Origin: Sphingomonas bacterium
Lineage (GTDB): Bacteria; Pseudomonadota; Alphaproteobacteria; Sphingomonadales; Sphingomonadaceae
Reading direction: 5' to 3'
DNA: 64,000 nucleotides
Assembly: GCF_903642285.1 (NCBI RefSeq)
Contig: NZ_CAHJWJ010000005.1
Span: 85,375 to 149,374 of the forward strand
Shown here: positions 54,322 to 62,255 of the stretch, one piece after another
Numbering within the stretch: the stretch's first letter is position 1
Layout: each line of letters begins with the position of its first letter
The notes under the pieces: model-generated
What the model saw: the letters and a program-made list of their open reading frames with translations, nothing else
The model's database searches: none
What the model was told of the DNA's origin: nothing
Program-made: the position numbers and the translations under genes

Positions 54322-54834
54322 TTGATCCGTACCACGCTGTTCGCGCTTGCCGCGCTTTCGCTCTCCACCGCCTCGCTCGCGGCGATCCCCGCGCCGCGGA
54401 TCGGCGTCGCAAGCTTCGATCAGCTCGCAAAGCCCTTGCCGCTGCCCTACGATACGCAGGCCGATGCCGACGCCGCGATCGCCGCCGCGCGCGCGCGCGC
54501 GATCAGGACGCACAAGCGGCTGTTGATCGATCTGGGCGGCAACTGGTGCCTCGACTGCCGGATCCTTGCCGGCACCGTCGCGCTGCCCGAACTGAAGACG
54601 TTCGTCGATCGTCATTTCGAGATCGTGACGGTCGACATCGGTCGGTTCGACAAGAACGCGCAGGTCGCCGCGCGCTACGGCGTCAAGGGGCGGCTTGCCG
54701 GGGTGCCGGCGGTCCTGATCGTCGATCCCAGAAGCGATCGGCTGATCAATACGGGTCACGAAACCGCGTTGTCCGACGCGCGGCACATGAACCCGCAAGC
54801 ATTGGCCGACTGGCTGGCGCAATGGGCGATCTGA
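54322..54834 (+). CDS. Exported thioredoxin-like protein
   Basis: This encodes 170 residues from TTG 54322, chosen because GGAG lies just upstream and it opens a signal peptide (LIRTTLFALAALSLSTASLA). A thioredoxin fold is indicated by RLLIDLGGNWCLDCRILAGT (active site CLDC) and a cis-Pro segment GVPAVLIVD. The CxxC placement resembles periplasmic thiol-disulfide proteins. It overlaps the next gene by 13 bases. Confidence 0.75.
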   Translation: MIRTTLFALAALSLSTASLAAIPAPRIGVASFDQLAKPLPLPYDTQADADAAIAAARARAIRTHKRLLIDLGGNWCLDCRILAGTVALPELKTFVDRHFEIVTVDIGRFDKNAQVAARYGVKGRLAGVPAVLIVDPRSDRLINTGHETALSDARHMNPQALADWLAQWAI

Positions 54835-55007
54835 CGCTTGCCGGTTCGATCGACGATCGACCGGCATCACCCTGCACGGGCATCTGTACGCTGGACGATG
54901 ACGATCGCTGCGTCGGCTGTGGACGGACATTGGACGATATCGCCGCCTGGGGATCGATGACCGGAGCCGAGCAACGCGCCGTCATCGCGGGGCTGTACCC
55001 GCCGTAG
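54822..55007 (+). CDS. DUF1289 protein
   Basis: This encodes 61 residues with the DUF1289 cysteine pattern SPCTGICTLDDDDRCVGCGR (C-x3-C-x7-C-x2-C), probably binding a metal. The start overlaps the upstream thioredoxin-like gene. Function unknown; such genes are common beside redox genes in alphaproteobacteria. Confidence 0.8.
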   Translation: MGDLTLAGSIDDRPASPCTGICTLDDDDRCVGCGRTLDDIAAWGSMTGAEQRAVIAGLYPP

Positions 55008-55010
55008 ACG

Positions 55011-55634
55011 TCACTCCCCTGCCGCCGCCGCCGCGATCAGTCCATCGTCGATCGCGGCCGCCCGGGCATACGCGTCGCGCGCGACCAACCGCGCCGCATA
55101 GTCGGCGAACGCGTCGCGCTTCGGCAGCGTGCCGAACTGCATGCCCCATATCACCTGGGACCCGACGAAGACGTCCGCGGCAGTGAACCGGTCTCCTGCA
55201 ATATAAGGATGCGCCGATACCGCCCGCTCCAGCACGTCGACCATCAGGTCGTAGCTGCCATAGCCCGCCATGCGCTGCTGCTGGTCGGTCGGCACCACGC
55301 CCAGCGACCGGTTGGTGATCGCCGCCTCGACAGGTCCGGCGGCGAAGAACAGCCAGCGATGATAGTCCGCGCGCTCGGTGGCGGTCGGGGCTAGCCCGGC
55401 CTCGGGAAACGCCTCCGCCAGATAGGCGCAGATCGCGGCACCTTCGGTCACGACATTGCCGTCGTGGACGATCGCAGGAACCTTCCCCATCGGATTGATG
55501 GCGAGATAATCGGCTGCCTTCATCGTGTCGGCATAGCCGAGCACCACCGTTTCATACGATGTACCGATCTCCTCCAGCATCCAGCGCGAAATCCGGCCGC
55601 GCGACATCGGATTGGTGTAGAGCGTCAGTGTCAT
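55011..55634 (-). CDS. Glutathione S-transferase family protein
   Basis: This encodes 207 residues from ATG 55634 (MTLTLYTNPMSRGRISRWML). The N-terminal thioredoxin-like domain carries NPMGKVPAIVHDGNVVTEGA (cis-Pro and the glutathione-binding E-x-A). The C-terminal helical domain follows, with AHPYIAGDRFTAADVFVGS (N-capping box). The ATG overlaps the stop of the upstream dienelactone hydrolase gene by four bases, so they form an operon, possibly for detoxification. Confidence 0.85.
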   Translation of the reverse strand: MTLTLYTNPMSRGRISRWMLEEIGTSYETVVLGYADTMKAADYLAINPMGKVPAIVHDGNVVTEGAAICAYLAEAFPEAGLAPTATERADYHRWLFFAAGPVEAAITNRSLGVVPTDQQQRMAGYGSYDLMVDVLERAVSAHPYIAGDRFTAADVFVGSQVIWGMQFGTLPKRDAFADYAARLVARDAYARAAAIDDGLIAAAAAGE

Positions 55635-56509
55635 GCGAGAGCCTTTCCGAACAACGCGAGCATCCGCTCCCATGCCTTTTCCGCCTGGACGGAATCGTAG
55701 ACGCGGCTGTCCGGCGGGCACCAGCCATGCATCGTGGCGGCATAGACCTGGATCTCCGCGGGCAGTTTCGCCGCGGCGAAATCGGCCTTCAGCACGTCCT
55801 TGTCGGTCGGCGCACGCGCATCGTCATTGGCAGCGATGGCGATCAGATATTGCGCCTTCATCTGCGGGATCAGCAGCGCCGGGCTGTCGGGCTTGTCGGT
55901 CACGAGCCCCCCGCCATGGAACGTCGCACCGGCCCGAATGCGATCGGATACCGCCGCTGCAGTGCGAAACACCATCGGACCGCCCATGCAATAGCCGGTG
56001 GTCCCCATCCCGCGCGTACGATCGACCTGCGGCTGCGCATCGAGGAAATGGGTGAAGGCGATAGCATCGCGGGTGGTCCCCTCGCTGCTCAGCGCATGGA
56101 CGAACGGCATGATTTTCGCCCGCACCTCGGGCTGATCGTAGGACTCGCCTGCCGCCAGGAACGGTGCTTTGGTCGATCGGTAGAACTGGTTGACGGCCAG
56201 CACCGCATAACCCGACTGCGCCAGCCGATCGGCCATCTGCCGGAACGCAGGCCGAAGCCCCATGATATCCGGCCATATCAGCACACCGGGATGCTTGCCG
56301 CCCCCGGGTGCGACGAAATACGCGTCCGCCTTCCCGTCCGGCGTATCGATAACGACGTCCCGGCCGGCGACGGTCAGCGCGTCGGCTGGCGTCGGCAGCA
56401 TCATCGCGATCCCCGCCGCCCCGGTCATCGCCCCGAACTGCCGGCGCGACACGCCCTCCAGCACCCGGTCGTTATCCTGGCTGGTGTGTTCGTCGCACAT
56501 CGCATGCAC
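55631..56509 (-). CDS. Dienelactone hydrolase family protein with Tat signal
   Basis: This encodes 292 residues. A twin-arginine motif (SRRQFGAMTGAAGIAM) begins the export signal. The alpha/beta-hydrolase core contains the cysteine nucleophile elbow TTGYCMGGPMVF, the acidic residue near NDDARAPTDKD, and the late His in ATMHGWCPPD. Known members hydrolyse dienelactones in aromatic degradation, but many have other esters as substrates. First gene of a two-gene operon with the GST. Confidence 0.85.
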   Translation of the reverse strand: MHAMCDEHTSQDNDRVLEGVSRRQFGAMTGAAGIAMMLPTPADALTVAGRDVVIDTPDGKADAYFVAPGGGKHPGVLIWPDIMGLRPAFRQMADRLAQSGYAVLAVNQFYRSTKAPFLAAGESYDQPEVRAKIMPFVHALSSEGTTRDAIAFTHFLDAQPQVDRTRGMGTTGYCMGGPMVFRTAAAVSDRIRAGATFHGGGLVTDKPDSPALLIPQMKAQYLIAIAANDDARAPTDKDVLKADFAAAKLPAEIQVYAATMHGWCPPDSRVYDSVQAEKAWERMLALFGKALA

Positions 56510-56550
56510 TCCCGCTCGAATCGTCTTTCGGTATCGGACGATATGCTATT

Positions 56551-57594
56551 TCAGGCGGCGCGCCACCACCAGACGCCGTCGCGGTCCTCGCGCGTCGCCC
56601 GCCCCTCGATCGCCAGTCGACGCAGGTGCGCCAGCGCTTCCCCCGTCGCCATGCCGAGCATGTCGGGACCGACGGTGCGCCGAAACAGCAGCGGAAAGGC
56701 ATCGATCGCACGCATCGGTTCGACCAGCGCCGCGCCAAGCGTATCGAGCCGCGCATGATGCTCCGCCGCCATGGCATCCAGCCGTGCGTGGAGCCCGGTA
56801 AACGGATCGCCATGCCCCGGCAGCACCAACACATCGCCCGGCAATTGCTTCAACCGGTCGATCGAGGCGAGCCATTCGCCCAGCGGATCGGCTTCGGGCT
56901 CGGTCACGCCGAGCGAGACATTGGGACTGATCCGCGGCAACACCTGATCGCCCGCGATGAGCACGCCGCCATAGTCGTCGAGCAGGCAGGCATGTTCCGG
57001 ACTGTGACCCGACCCGATTACGACGCGCCAATCGACCTGGCCGACGCGTAGCGTATCGCCATCCGCGATCCGGATGTAGCTCAGCGGCAACGGCGTGATG
57101 ATCCGGCGAAACCCGCTCCAACCTCGCGTCACCGCATGCGCCAGTTGCACCTCGTCCCAACCCGCGCCGCGCCGGAATGCGATCATCGCCTCGGGTACCG
57201 CGTCGCGCACATCCGCGGCCAGCATCCGCGCCGTCAGCCATTCGCCACGCGTCATGATCAACGGACAGCGATGATGGTCGCACATCCAGCCGGCCAGGCC
57301 AATATGGTCCGGGTGGAAATGCGTACCGATGACGCGCGTGAACCGCTCCCCCGCCAACGCGCCCTTCGCCAGCGCCTTCCACGACGCGCGCGCATCGTCG
57401 GTGTTCATGCCGGTATCGACGAGCGCGCTGCCGCCGGCATCGTCGAGCAGCCAGCAATTCACATGGCGAAGCGGCCCCGGCATCGACAGCCGGACCCAGC
57501 GAACGCCGGGCGCGACCGTCATCGCGCCCGCCTCGCCCGGCTCGGCACCACCGAAGGGATAGGCGAGCGGCTGATCGACCGCCGGGAACGTCAC
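56551..57594 (-). CDS. Metallo-beta-lactamase-fold hydrolase
   Basis: This encodes 347 residues. The zinc-binding motif is GTHFHPDHIGLAGWM (HxHxDH), with further ligands in IGSGHSPEHACLLDD, LIAGDQVLPRISPNVSL and LVLPGHGDPF. A C-terminal winged-helix-like extension follows (EALAHLRRLAIEGRATR), typical of the LACTB2/glyoxalase II-like subgroup. The substrate is unknown, probably a thioester or lactone. It overlaps the upstream TrcR gene by four bases. Confidence 0.8.
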   Translation of the reverse strand: MTFPAVDQPLAYPFGGAEPGEAGAMTVAPGVRWVRLSMPGPLRHVNCWLLDDAGGSALVDTGMNTDDARASWKALAKGALAGERFTRVIGTHFHPDHIGLAGWMCDHHRCPLIMTRGEWLTARMLAADVRDAVPEAMIAFRRGAGWDEVQLAHAVTRGWSGFRRIITPLPLSYIRIADGDTLRVGQVDWRVVIGSGHSPEHACLLDDYGGVLIAGDQVLPRISPNVSLGVTEPEADPLGEWLASIDRLKQLPGDVLVLPGHGDPFTGLHARLDAMAAEHHARLDTLGAALVEPMRAIDAFPLLFRRTVGPDMLGMATGEALAHLRRLAIEGRATREDRDGVWWWRAA

Positions 57595-58265
57595 CGTTTG
57601 AAGGGGTCGTCGAACAGCGGCTTGGGCTGCATCGTGCCGTCGGCGATCATCTCCGCCTCGCGCGCCTGCTGGATCCGTTCGGCGCGGAGCTGTTCGATCA
57701 GCGCCTCGCGGTCGCCTTCCAGCCTGGTGTCCGGCTGCGCCTCGATCCCGGCCGCCTTCGCCGCCTTGGCGACCGCGGCGTCGAGTTCGCGCTGCGTCGT
57801 CAGTCCGAGCGTCACCGGGTCCTTGGGCGTGATGTTGGCGATGTTCCAGTGGCTGCGGTCGCGGATCGCCGCGATCGTCGTACGCGTGGTGCCGATCAGC
57901 AGGCCGATCGCACCGTCGGTGATCTCGGGATGGTTGCGGATGATCCAGGAAATACCGTCGGGCTTGTCCTGCCGCTTGCTAACGGGCGTGTAGCGCGGCC
58001 CCTTGGTTCGACGGACCTGCTCGGGTCCCTTGATCATCTTCATTCGGTAGTTCGGATCGGCGGACCCCTTGTCGATTTCCTCCTGCGTCACTTCGTGCGC
58101 GCGGATCGGATCGCGCCCGGTCAGCTTGGTTGCGGCGGTATCGTCGGCGATCGCCTGGATCTCCAGGATATGCAGCCCGCAGAAATCGGCGATCTGTTCG
58201 AAACTGAGCGCGGTGTTGTCGACCAGCCAGGAGGCGGTCGCGTGGGGCATGAGCGGCTGGGCCAC
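57591..58265 (-). CDS. trcR: DUF1013 protein (TrcR-like regulator)
   Basis: This encodes 224 residues. GTG at 58265 is chosen because GGAG lies seven bases upstream and the product then starts like its relatives (MAQPLMPHATASWLVDNTAL). Core: FEQIADFCGLHILEIQAIAD, DPNYRMKMIKGPEQVRRTKG and PDGISWIIRNHPEITDGAIG. The family is a conserved alphaproteobacterial cell-cycle-associated putative transcription factor. Overlaps the metallo-hydrolase gene by four bases. Confidence 0.85.
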   Translation of the reverse strand: MAQPLMPHATASWLVDNTALSFEQIADFCGLHILEIQAIADDTAATKLTGRDPIRAHEVTQEEIDKGSADPNYRMKMIKGPEQVRRTKGPRYTPVSKRQDKPDGISWIIRNHPEITDGAIGLLIGTTRTTIAAIRDRSHWNIANITPKDPVTLGLTTQRELDAAVAKAAKAAGIEAQPDTRLEGDREALIEQLRAERIQQAREAEMIADGTMQPKPLFDDPFKR

Positions 58266-58278
58266 GGGGAAACTCCGT

Positions 58279-58312
58279 AAAAATAGAAAGGGCCGCCCCT
58301 TTCGAGGCGGCC
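58279..58312 (-). terminator. Rho-independent terminator after the glycosyltransferase gene
   Basis: On the minus strand, GGCCGCC and GGCGGCC form a 7-bp GC stem with an 8-base loop, followed by CTTTCTATTTTT. It lies 48 bases downstream of the glycosyltransferase stop at 58360 and just upstream of the trcR start. Confidence 0.75.
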
Positions 58313-58359
58313 TGGCATGACCCAACGACTTAGAGCGCGCGGACGCCGAGGGCAAGCGG

Positions 58360-59382
58360 TCAGGCGGCCCGCGCCACAAGCTGTAGCGGGGCCAGTGCGC
58401 CGAGGAACTGGCGCGCGCTGGCCGCCCAGGTGAAGCGACCCGCATAGGCCGCGCACGTCACGGGATCGCGACCGAGCGCGTCGGCGATCGCGACGTCCAG
58501 ATCGTCATCCATCGCGCCTACCCGCTGGTCGAGGACATCGATCGGCCCGGTCACCGGATAAGCCGCGACCGGCGTCCCGCAGGCCAGCGCCTCGATCATC
58601 ACCAGCCCGAACGTGTCCGTCCGGCTTGGGAACACCAGCACGTCGGCGGCGCGGTACGACGCCGCCAGCTCCGCACCGAACCGCGCGCCGGTGAAGATCG
58701 CGGCGGGGAACTGCTTTTCGAGCGCGCCGCGCGCCGGGCCGTCGCCGACCACGACCTTGCTGCCCGGATGCCGCGATTCGAGGAAGGCGACGATATTCTT
58801 CTCCACCGCGACGCGTCCGACATAGAGCTGCACCGGCCCCGGCAGCCCGGCGATCATCGGATCACGCGCGCCGTCCAGCCCGAAGACCGACAGGTCGACG
58901 CCGCGTCCCCACGGACTGACCTGCGCGATGCCGTGCGCGGTCAGCGTCGCCGCGACCGAGGGGGTCGACACCAGCACCGCATGTGCCGGCTCATGGAACC
59001 AGCGGATATAGCGCCACACCCATTCGGGGTTGATCCGTGCCCGCGCCGCGACATAATCGGGGAATTGCGTGTGATAGGCGGTCGTGAACGGCAGCGCGCG
59101 CGCCATGCACCAGCGCCGCGCGACGAGGCACAACGGCCCCTCGGTCGCCAGATGGATCGCATCCGCGCCGAAATCGGACAGCAGCCGACCGACCGTCGCG
59201 CCGCGCGCGAAGGCCAGGCGGATTTCCGGGTAGGTCGGGCACGGCACCGACACGAACCGGTCGGGCGCGACGATCAGCACCTCGTGCCCCATCTTCTCCA
59301 GCTCGGCGCGGACGGAACCCAGCGTACGGACGACGCCGTTGATCTGCGGCGTCCAGGCGTCGGTGACGATCGCGATGCGCAT
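58360..59382 (-). CDS. GT4-family glycosyltransferase
   Basis: This encodes 340 residues. The GT-B N-terminus is MRIAIVTDAWTPQINGVVRT, as in MgtA/SqdX-type glycolipid mannosyl/glucuronosyl transferases. The C-terminal nucleotide-sugar half shows LYVGRVAVEKNIVAFLES, VVGDGPARGALEK and VFPSRTDTFGLVMIEALACG, with the conserved E-x7-E region. It is 23 bases downstream of a LpxH-like phosphatase gene on the same strand, suggesting a joint role in envelope glycolipids. Confidence 0.85.
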   Translation of the reverse strand: MRIAIVTDAWTPQINGVVRTLGSVRAELEKMGHEVLIVAPDRFVSVPCPTYPEIRLAFARGATVGRLLSDFGADAIHLATEGPLCLVARRWCMARALPFTTAYHTQFPDYVAARARINPEWVWRYIRWFHEPAHAVLVSTPSVAATLTAHGIAQVSPWGRGVDLSVFGLDGARDPMIAGLPGPVQLYVGRVAVEKNIVAFLESRHPGSKVVVGDGPARGALEKQFPAAIFTGARFGAELAASYRAADVLVFPSRTDTFGLVMIEALACGTPVAAYPVTGPIDVLDQRVGAMDDDLDVAIADALGRDPVTCAAYAGRFTWAASARQFLGALAPLQLVARAA

Positions 59383-59405
59383 GTCGGTTCTCCCGGTCGA
59401 AAAAG

Positions 59406-60269
59406 TCAGGCGGCGATGGCGACGGGCGCATCGCGGCGCGCCATGACGTCGGCCCAGTGCAGCAGCTCCATCCGCCCGTCGAAATGTTCGACCAGCGCGG
59501 TGCAGCCCTCGACCCAGTCGCCGTCGTTATAATAGTGAATGCCCGCGATCTCGCGGATCTCCGCGGTGTGGATATGCCCGCACACGACGCCGTCGACGCC
59601 GCGCGACCCTGCGGCATGCGCGACGACGTCCTCGAAATGCGAGATGAACGCGACCGCGTTCTTGACCTTCGCCTTGGCGTGCTTGGACAGCGACCAATAC
59701 GGCATCTTCAACCGCCGCCGCCATACGTTCAGCCAGCGGTTGAGCGCCATCAGCGCGGTATAGGCGGCGTCGCCGACATGCGCGATCCAGCGATGTGCCA
59801 TCGTCACCGCGTCGAATTCGTCGCCATGCAGGATCAGCAGCCGACGCCCGTCCGCGGTTTCGTGGATCGCCTTGCGCCGGATCGACACACCGCCGAAATC
59901 GAGGCCCGAAAACTGCCGGAACACCTCGTCGTGATTCCCCGGAATATAGACCATCCGCGTGCCGCGCTTGGCGCGCTTCAGCAACCGAAGGACGACGTCG
60001 TTGTGCGTGTCCGGCCAGTAGAACCGCTTCTTGAGCTGCCAGCCGTCGATCATGTCGCCGACCAGATACATCGTCTCGCTGTCGACATGATCGAGGAAGT
60101 CGATCAGCATTTCCGCGTTGCAGCCGCGCGTGCCGAGATGGACGTCGGAAATCCAGATCGTCCGATATCGCTGGCGCTCGACGATACGCTCGGGGGTGGC
60201 CGGGCGCGCGTTCGCGAAGTCGGCTGGCAGGAAATCGGCGATGTCGGTGATCGTGGCAGCGGCGTCCAT
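59406..60269 (-). CDS. UDP-2,3-diacylglucosamine pyrophosphatase-like phosphoesterase
   Basis: This encodes 287 residues of the COG2908 metallophosphoesterase type. Metal motifs: TIWISDVHLGTRGCNAEML (DxH), YLVGDMIDGWQLKKR (GD), YIPGNHDEVFRQF (GNHD), ILHGDEFD and CGHIHTAEIR (GHxH). This family includes LpxH-like lipid A enzymes, but many alphaproteobacterial members are paralogues of uncertain substrate. First gene of the operon with the GT4 glycosyltransferase. Confidence 0.85.
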   Translation of the reverse strand: MDAAATITDIADFLPADFANARPATPERIVERQRYRTIWISDVHLGTRGCNAEMLIDFLDHVDSETMYLVGDMIDGWQLKKRFYWPDTHNDVVLRLLKRAKRGTRMVYIPGNHDEVFRQFSGLDFGGVSIRRKAIHETADGRRLLILHGDEFDAVTMAHRWIAHVGDAAYTALMALNRWLNVWRRRLKMPYWSLSKHAKAKVKNAVAFISHFEDVVAHAAGSRGVDGVVCGHIHTAEIREIAGIHYYNDGDWVEGCTALVEHFDGRMELLHWADVMARRDAPVAIAA

Positions 60270-60381
60270 CGGCGTCGTTCCCCTGGCGGTATGGGGAACC
60301 TATGGCGCAGGTTTGTTACGCGGCTGTGCGGTTATGGTGACGGGACGGTGACGGATATCCGCCGTCCGTCCTCGCACCATC

Positions 60382-60430
60382 CGTCACCCCCGCGAAAGCC
60401 ATCCGTCATCCCCGCGAAAGCGGGGATCCC
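60382..60430. repeat. REP-like palindromic repeats, left pair
   Basis: A partial copy (CGTCACCCCCGCGAAAGC at 60382) is followed by a full copy at 60404-60430, CGTCATCCCCGCGAAAGCGG then GGATCCC. The CCCCGC-GAAA-GCGGGG core is a hairpin. The full copy overlaps the 3' end of the GIY-YIG gene and supplies its last codons. Confidence 0.7.
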
Positions 60431-60735
60431 GCTCCTTCCTCCGCGCCGCCATTGATAACCTCGAATAGATCGCTCCAATCGGGATTGACGCGCTCGATCA
60501 ACTCGATTTTCCAGGCGCGTCGCCACTTCTTCATCGCTCTTTCTCGGGCAATGGCATCGACGATGCTTTCCGTCCAATCGGCATAGACCAGCCGGTCTAT
60601 GCCGTACCGACGGCAGAACGCGGACCCCTCTCTCGATCGATGCTGGAACCCGCGTTGCGCGATATACGCGGTGACGCCGATATAGATTGCGCCGCGGTAT
60701 CGATCGGACATCATATAAACCCATCCGCCCCGCAT
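60406..60735 (-). CDS. GIY-YIG nuclease-domain protein
   Basis: This encodes 109 residues. The GIY-YIG signature is YMMSDRYRGAIYIGVT, followed by the catalytic Arg region AYIAQRGFQHRSREGSAFCR and RLVYADWTESIVDAIARERA with its conserved Glu. The C-terminus (GAGSPLSRG) is encoded by the flanking REP-like repeat. The small single-domain type is widespread in alphaproteobacteria and of unknown role. REP-like repeats lie on both sides. Confidence 0.8.
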   Translation of the reverse strand: MRGGWVYMMSDRYRGAIYIGVTAYIAQRGFQHRSREGSAFCRRYGIDRLVYADWTESIVDAIARERAMKKWRRAWKIELIERVNPDWSDLFEVINGGAEEGAGSPLSRG

Positions 60736-60755
60736 TCTTCACGATCTCGAAAGAA

Positions 60756-60833
60756 GCGGGATCCTCGCCTTCGCGAGGATGACGTATGGGAAATATACTG
60801 ACCTCGTCATCCCCACGAAAGCGGGGATCCCCG
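60756..60833. repeat. REP-like palindromic repeats, right pair in opposite orientations
   Basis: An inverted copy at about 60756-60784 (GATCCTCGCCTTCGCGAGGA then TGACGT) faces a direct copy at 60805-60833 (CGTCATCCCCACGAAAGCGG then GGATCC). Each forms a short GC hairpin. Confidence 0.65.
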
Positions 60834-60850
60834 TTCTTGCTCGCGCCGCA

Positions 60851-61852
60851 CTACCCCACCACCAACACGATCTTCCCCACATGATCCCCCGCCTCCATCC
60901 GCCGATGCGCATCCGCCGCATCGGCGAGCGGATATGTCCGGTCGATCACCGGCTTCAGCTTGCCCGCCTCCACATGCGGCCAGACGGTGCGGGCCAGTTC
61001 GTCGGCGACCAGCGTCTTGAACGACACGTCTCGCGCGCGCAGCGTCGATCCGGTCAGCGTCAGGCGGCGGCGCATCACCTCGAAGATCGGGATCGTGGCC
61101 GTCAACCCGCGCTGGACCGCGATCGAGACATGGCGGCCGTCGTCGGCCAGGCATTGCAGGTTGCGGGGCACGTAATCCCCGCCGACCATGTCGAGCACCG
61201 CGGCGACGCCCTTGCCGCCGGTGATGGCCTTCACCCGATCGACGAAATCCTCCGTGCTGTAATCGATCGCGTGGTTCGCACCGATCGCCCGCGCGGCCGC
61301 GCATTTGGCGGCCGATCCTGCGGTCACGATGATCTCGACCCCGAACAACCGGCACAGCGCGATCGCCATCGTGCCGATCCCCGACGTGCCGCCATGGACC
61401 AGCACGGTATCGCCCTCGGTCGCGTACGCCCGCTCGAACAAATTGGTCCACACGGTGAACAACGTCTCGGGCATCGCCGCCGCCTCGACCATCGACAGCG
61501 CATGTGGAACGGGCAGGCACTGGCCGAACGGCGCGACGGCATATTCGGCATAGGCCCCGCCGGTCACCAGCGCGCAGACCGGCTGGCCGATCTGTTCGGG
61601 CTCGACGCTCTCGCCCACCGCGACGATGGTGCCGGAAAACTCCATGCCGAGGATCGACGAGGCACCGGGCGGCGGTGGATATCTGCCCTGGCGCTGCATC
61701 ACCTCGGGCCGGTTGACGCCGACCGCGGCGATTTGCACGAGCACCTCGCCGCCACCGGGCTTCGGCACCGGCCGTTCCGAGGGCACGAGCACTTCGGGCC
61801 CGCCCGGCCGTGCCGGGTCGATGGCGATCATCACGTCGGGTATGTCGTCCAT
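60851..61852 (-). CDS. NAD(P)H-quinone oxidoreductase, zeta-crystallin/PIG3 type
   Basis: This encodes 333 residues from ATG 61852 (MDDIPDVMIAIDPARPGGPE). MDR-superfamily features: GVNRPEVMQRQGRYPPPPGA near the N-terminus, no catalytic-zinc cysteines, and the NADPH-binding VLVHGGTSGIGTMAIALCRL. The C-terminus has ELARTVWPHVEAGKLKPVID and GDHVGKIVLVVG. It reduces quinones or similar carbonyls. The open frame extends upstream beyond the start but overlaps a divergent gene there. Confidence 0.85.
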   Translation of the reverse strand: MDDIPDVMIAIDPARPGGPEVLVPSERPVPKPGGGEVLVQIAAVGVNRPEVMQRQGRYPPPPGASSILGMEFSGTIVAVGESVEPEQIGQPVCALVTGGAYAEYAVAPFGQCLPVPHALSMVEAAAMPETLFTVWTNLFERAYATEGDTVLVHGGTSGIGTMAIALCRLFGVEIIVTAGSAAKCAAARAIGANHAIDYSTEDFVDRVKAITGGKGVAAVLDMVGGDYVPRNLQCLADDGRHVSIAVQRGLTATIPIFEVMRRRLTLTGSTLRARDVSFKTLVADELARTVWPHVEAGKLKPVIDRTYPLADAADAHRRMEAGDHVGKIVLVVG

Positions 61853-61922
61853 CGGCGTGCCCGCTCCCAAGATATGCCGCGTTATTGACATCGTCCGCCG
61901 CGCGGTCAACGCTGTGCCTGCA

Positions 61923-62120
61923 ATGATCGACCCTGACGACGCCCCTCTTCGTCGTGACGACCTGCTGGCGCAGCTGATGCGGCAGGATCTCGACCCGTTG
62001 TCGGTCGCGGAGCTGGAGGCGCGGATCGCTGCGCTGGAGGCCGAGATCGTCCGGGCCCGCTCCAAAATTGAACGCGCCGTTAACCATCGCGCAAGCGCCG
62101 ACCAGCTATTTAGGCGATGA
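61923..62120 (+). CDS. DUF1192 protein
   Basis: This encodes 65 residues with the DUF1192 pattern DPLSVAELEARIAALEAEIV, a short predicted coiled coil. Typical of alphaproteobacteria, function unknown. It is divergent from the quinone oxidoreductase gene. Confidence 0.75.
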   Translation: MIDPDDAPLRRDDLLAQLMRQDLDPLSVAELEARIAALEAEIVRARSKIERAVNHRASADQLFRR

Positions 62121-62255
62121 GCGCATGGGTGCCCCTTCGGTTCGATGATCCACATCGCCGATCGGGCTGCCGGACGCTTGATGCGGGCCCGATGCGTTCC
62201 GACATAGGAACAAACGGGCACGCGTTTCTTCGTGGCCCGACCGGAGTATCCTGAC

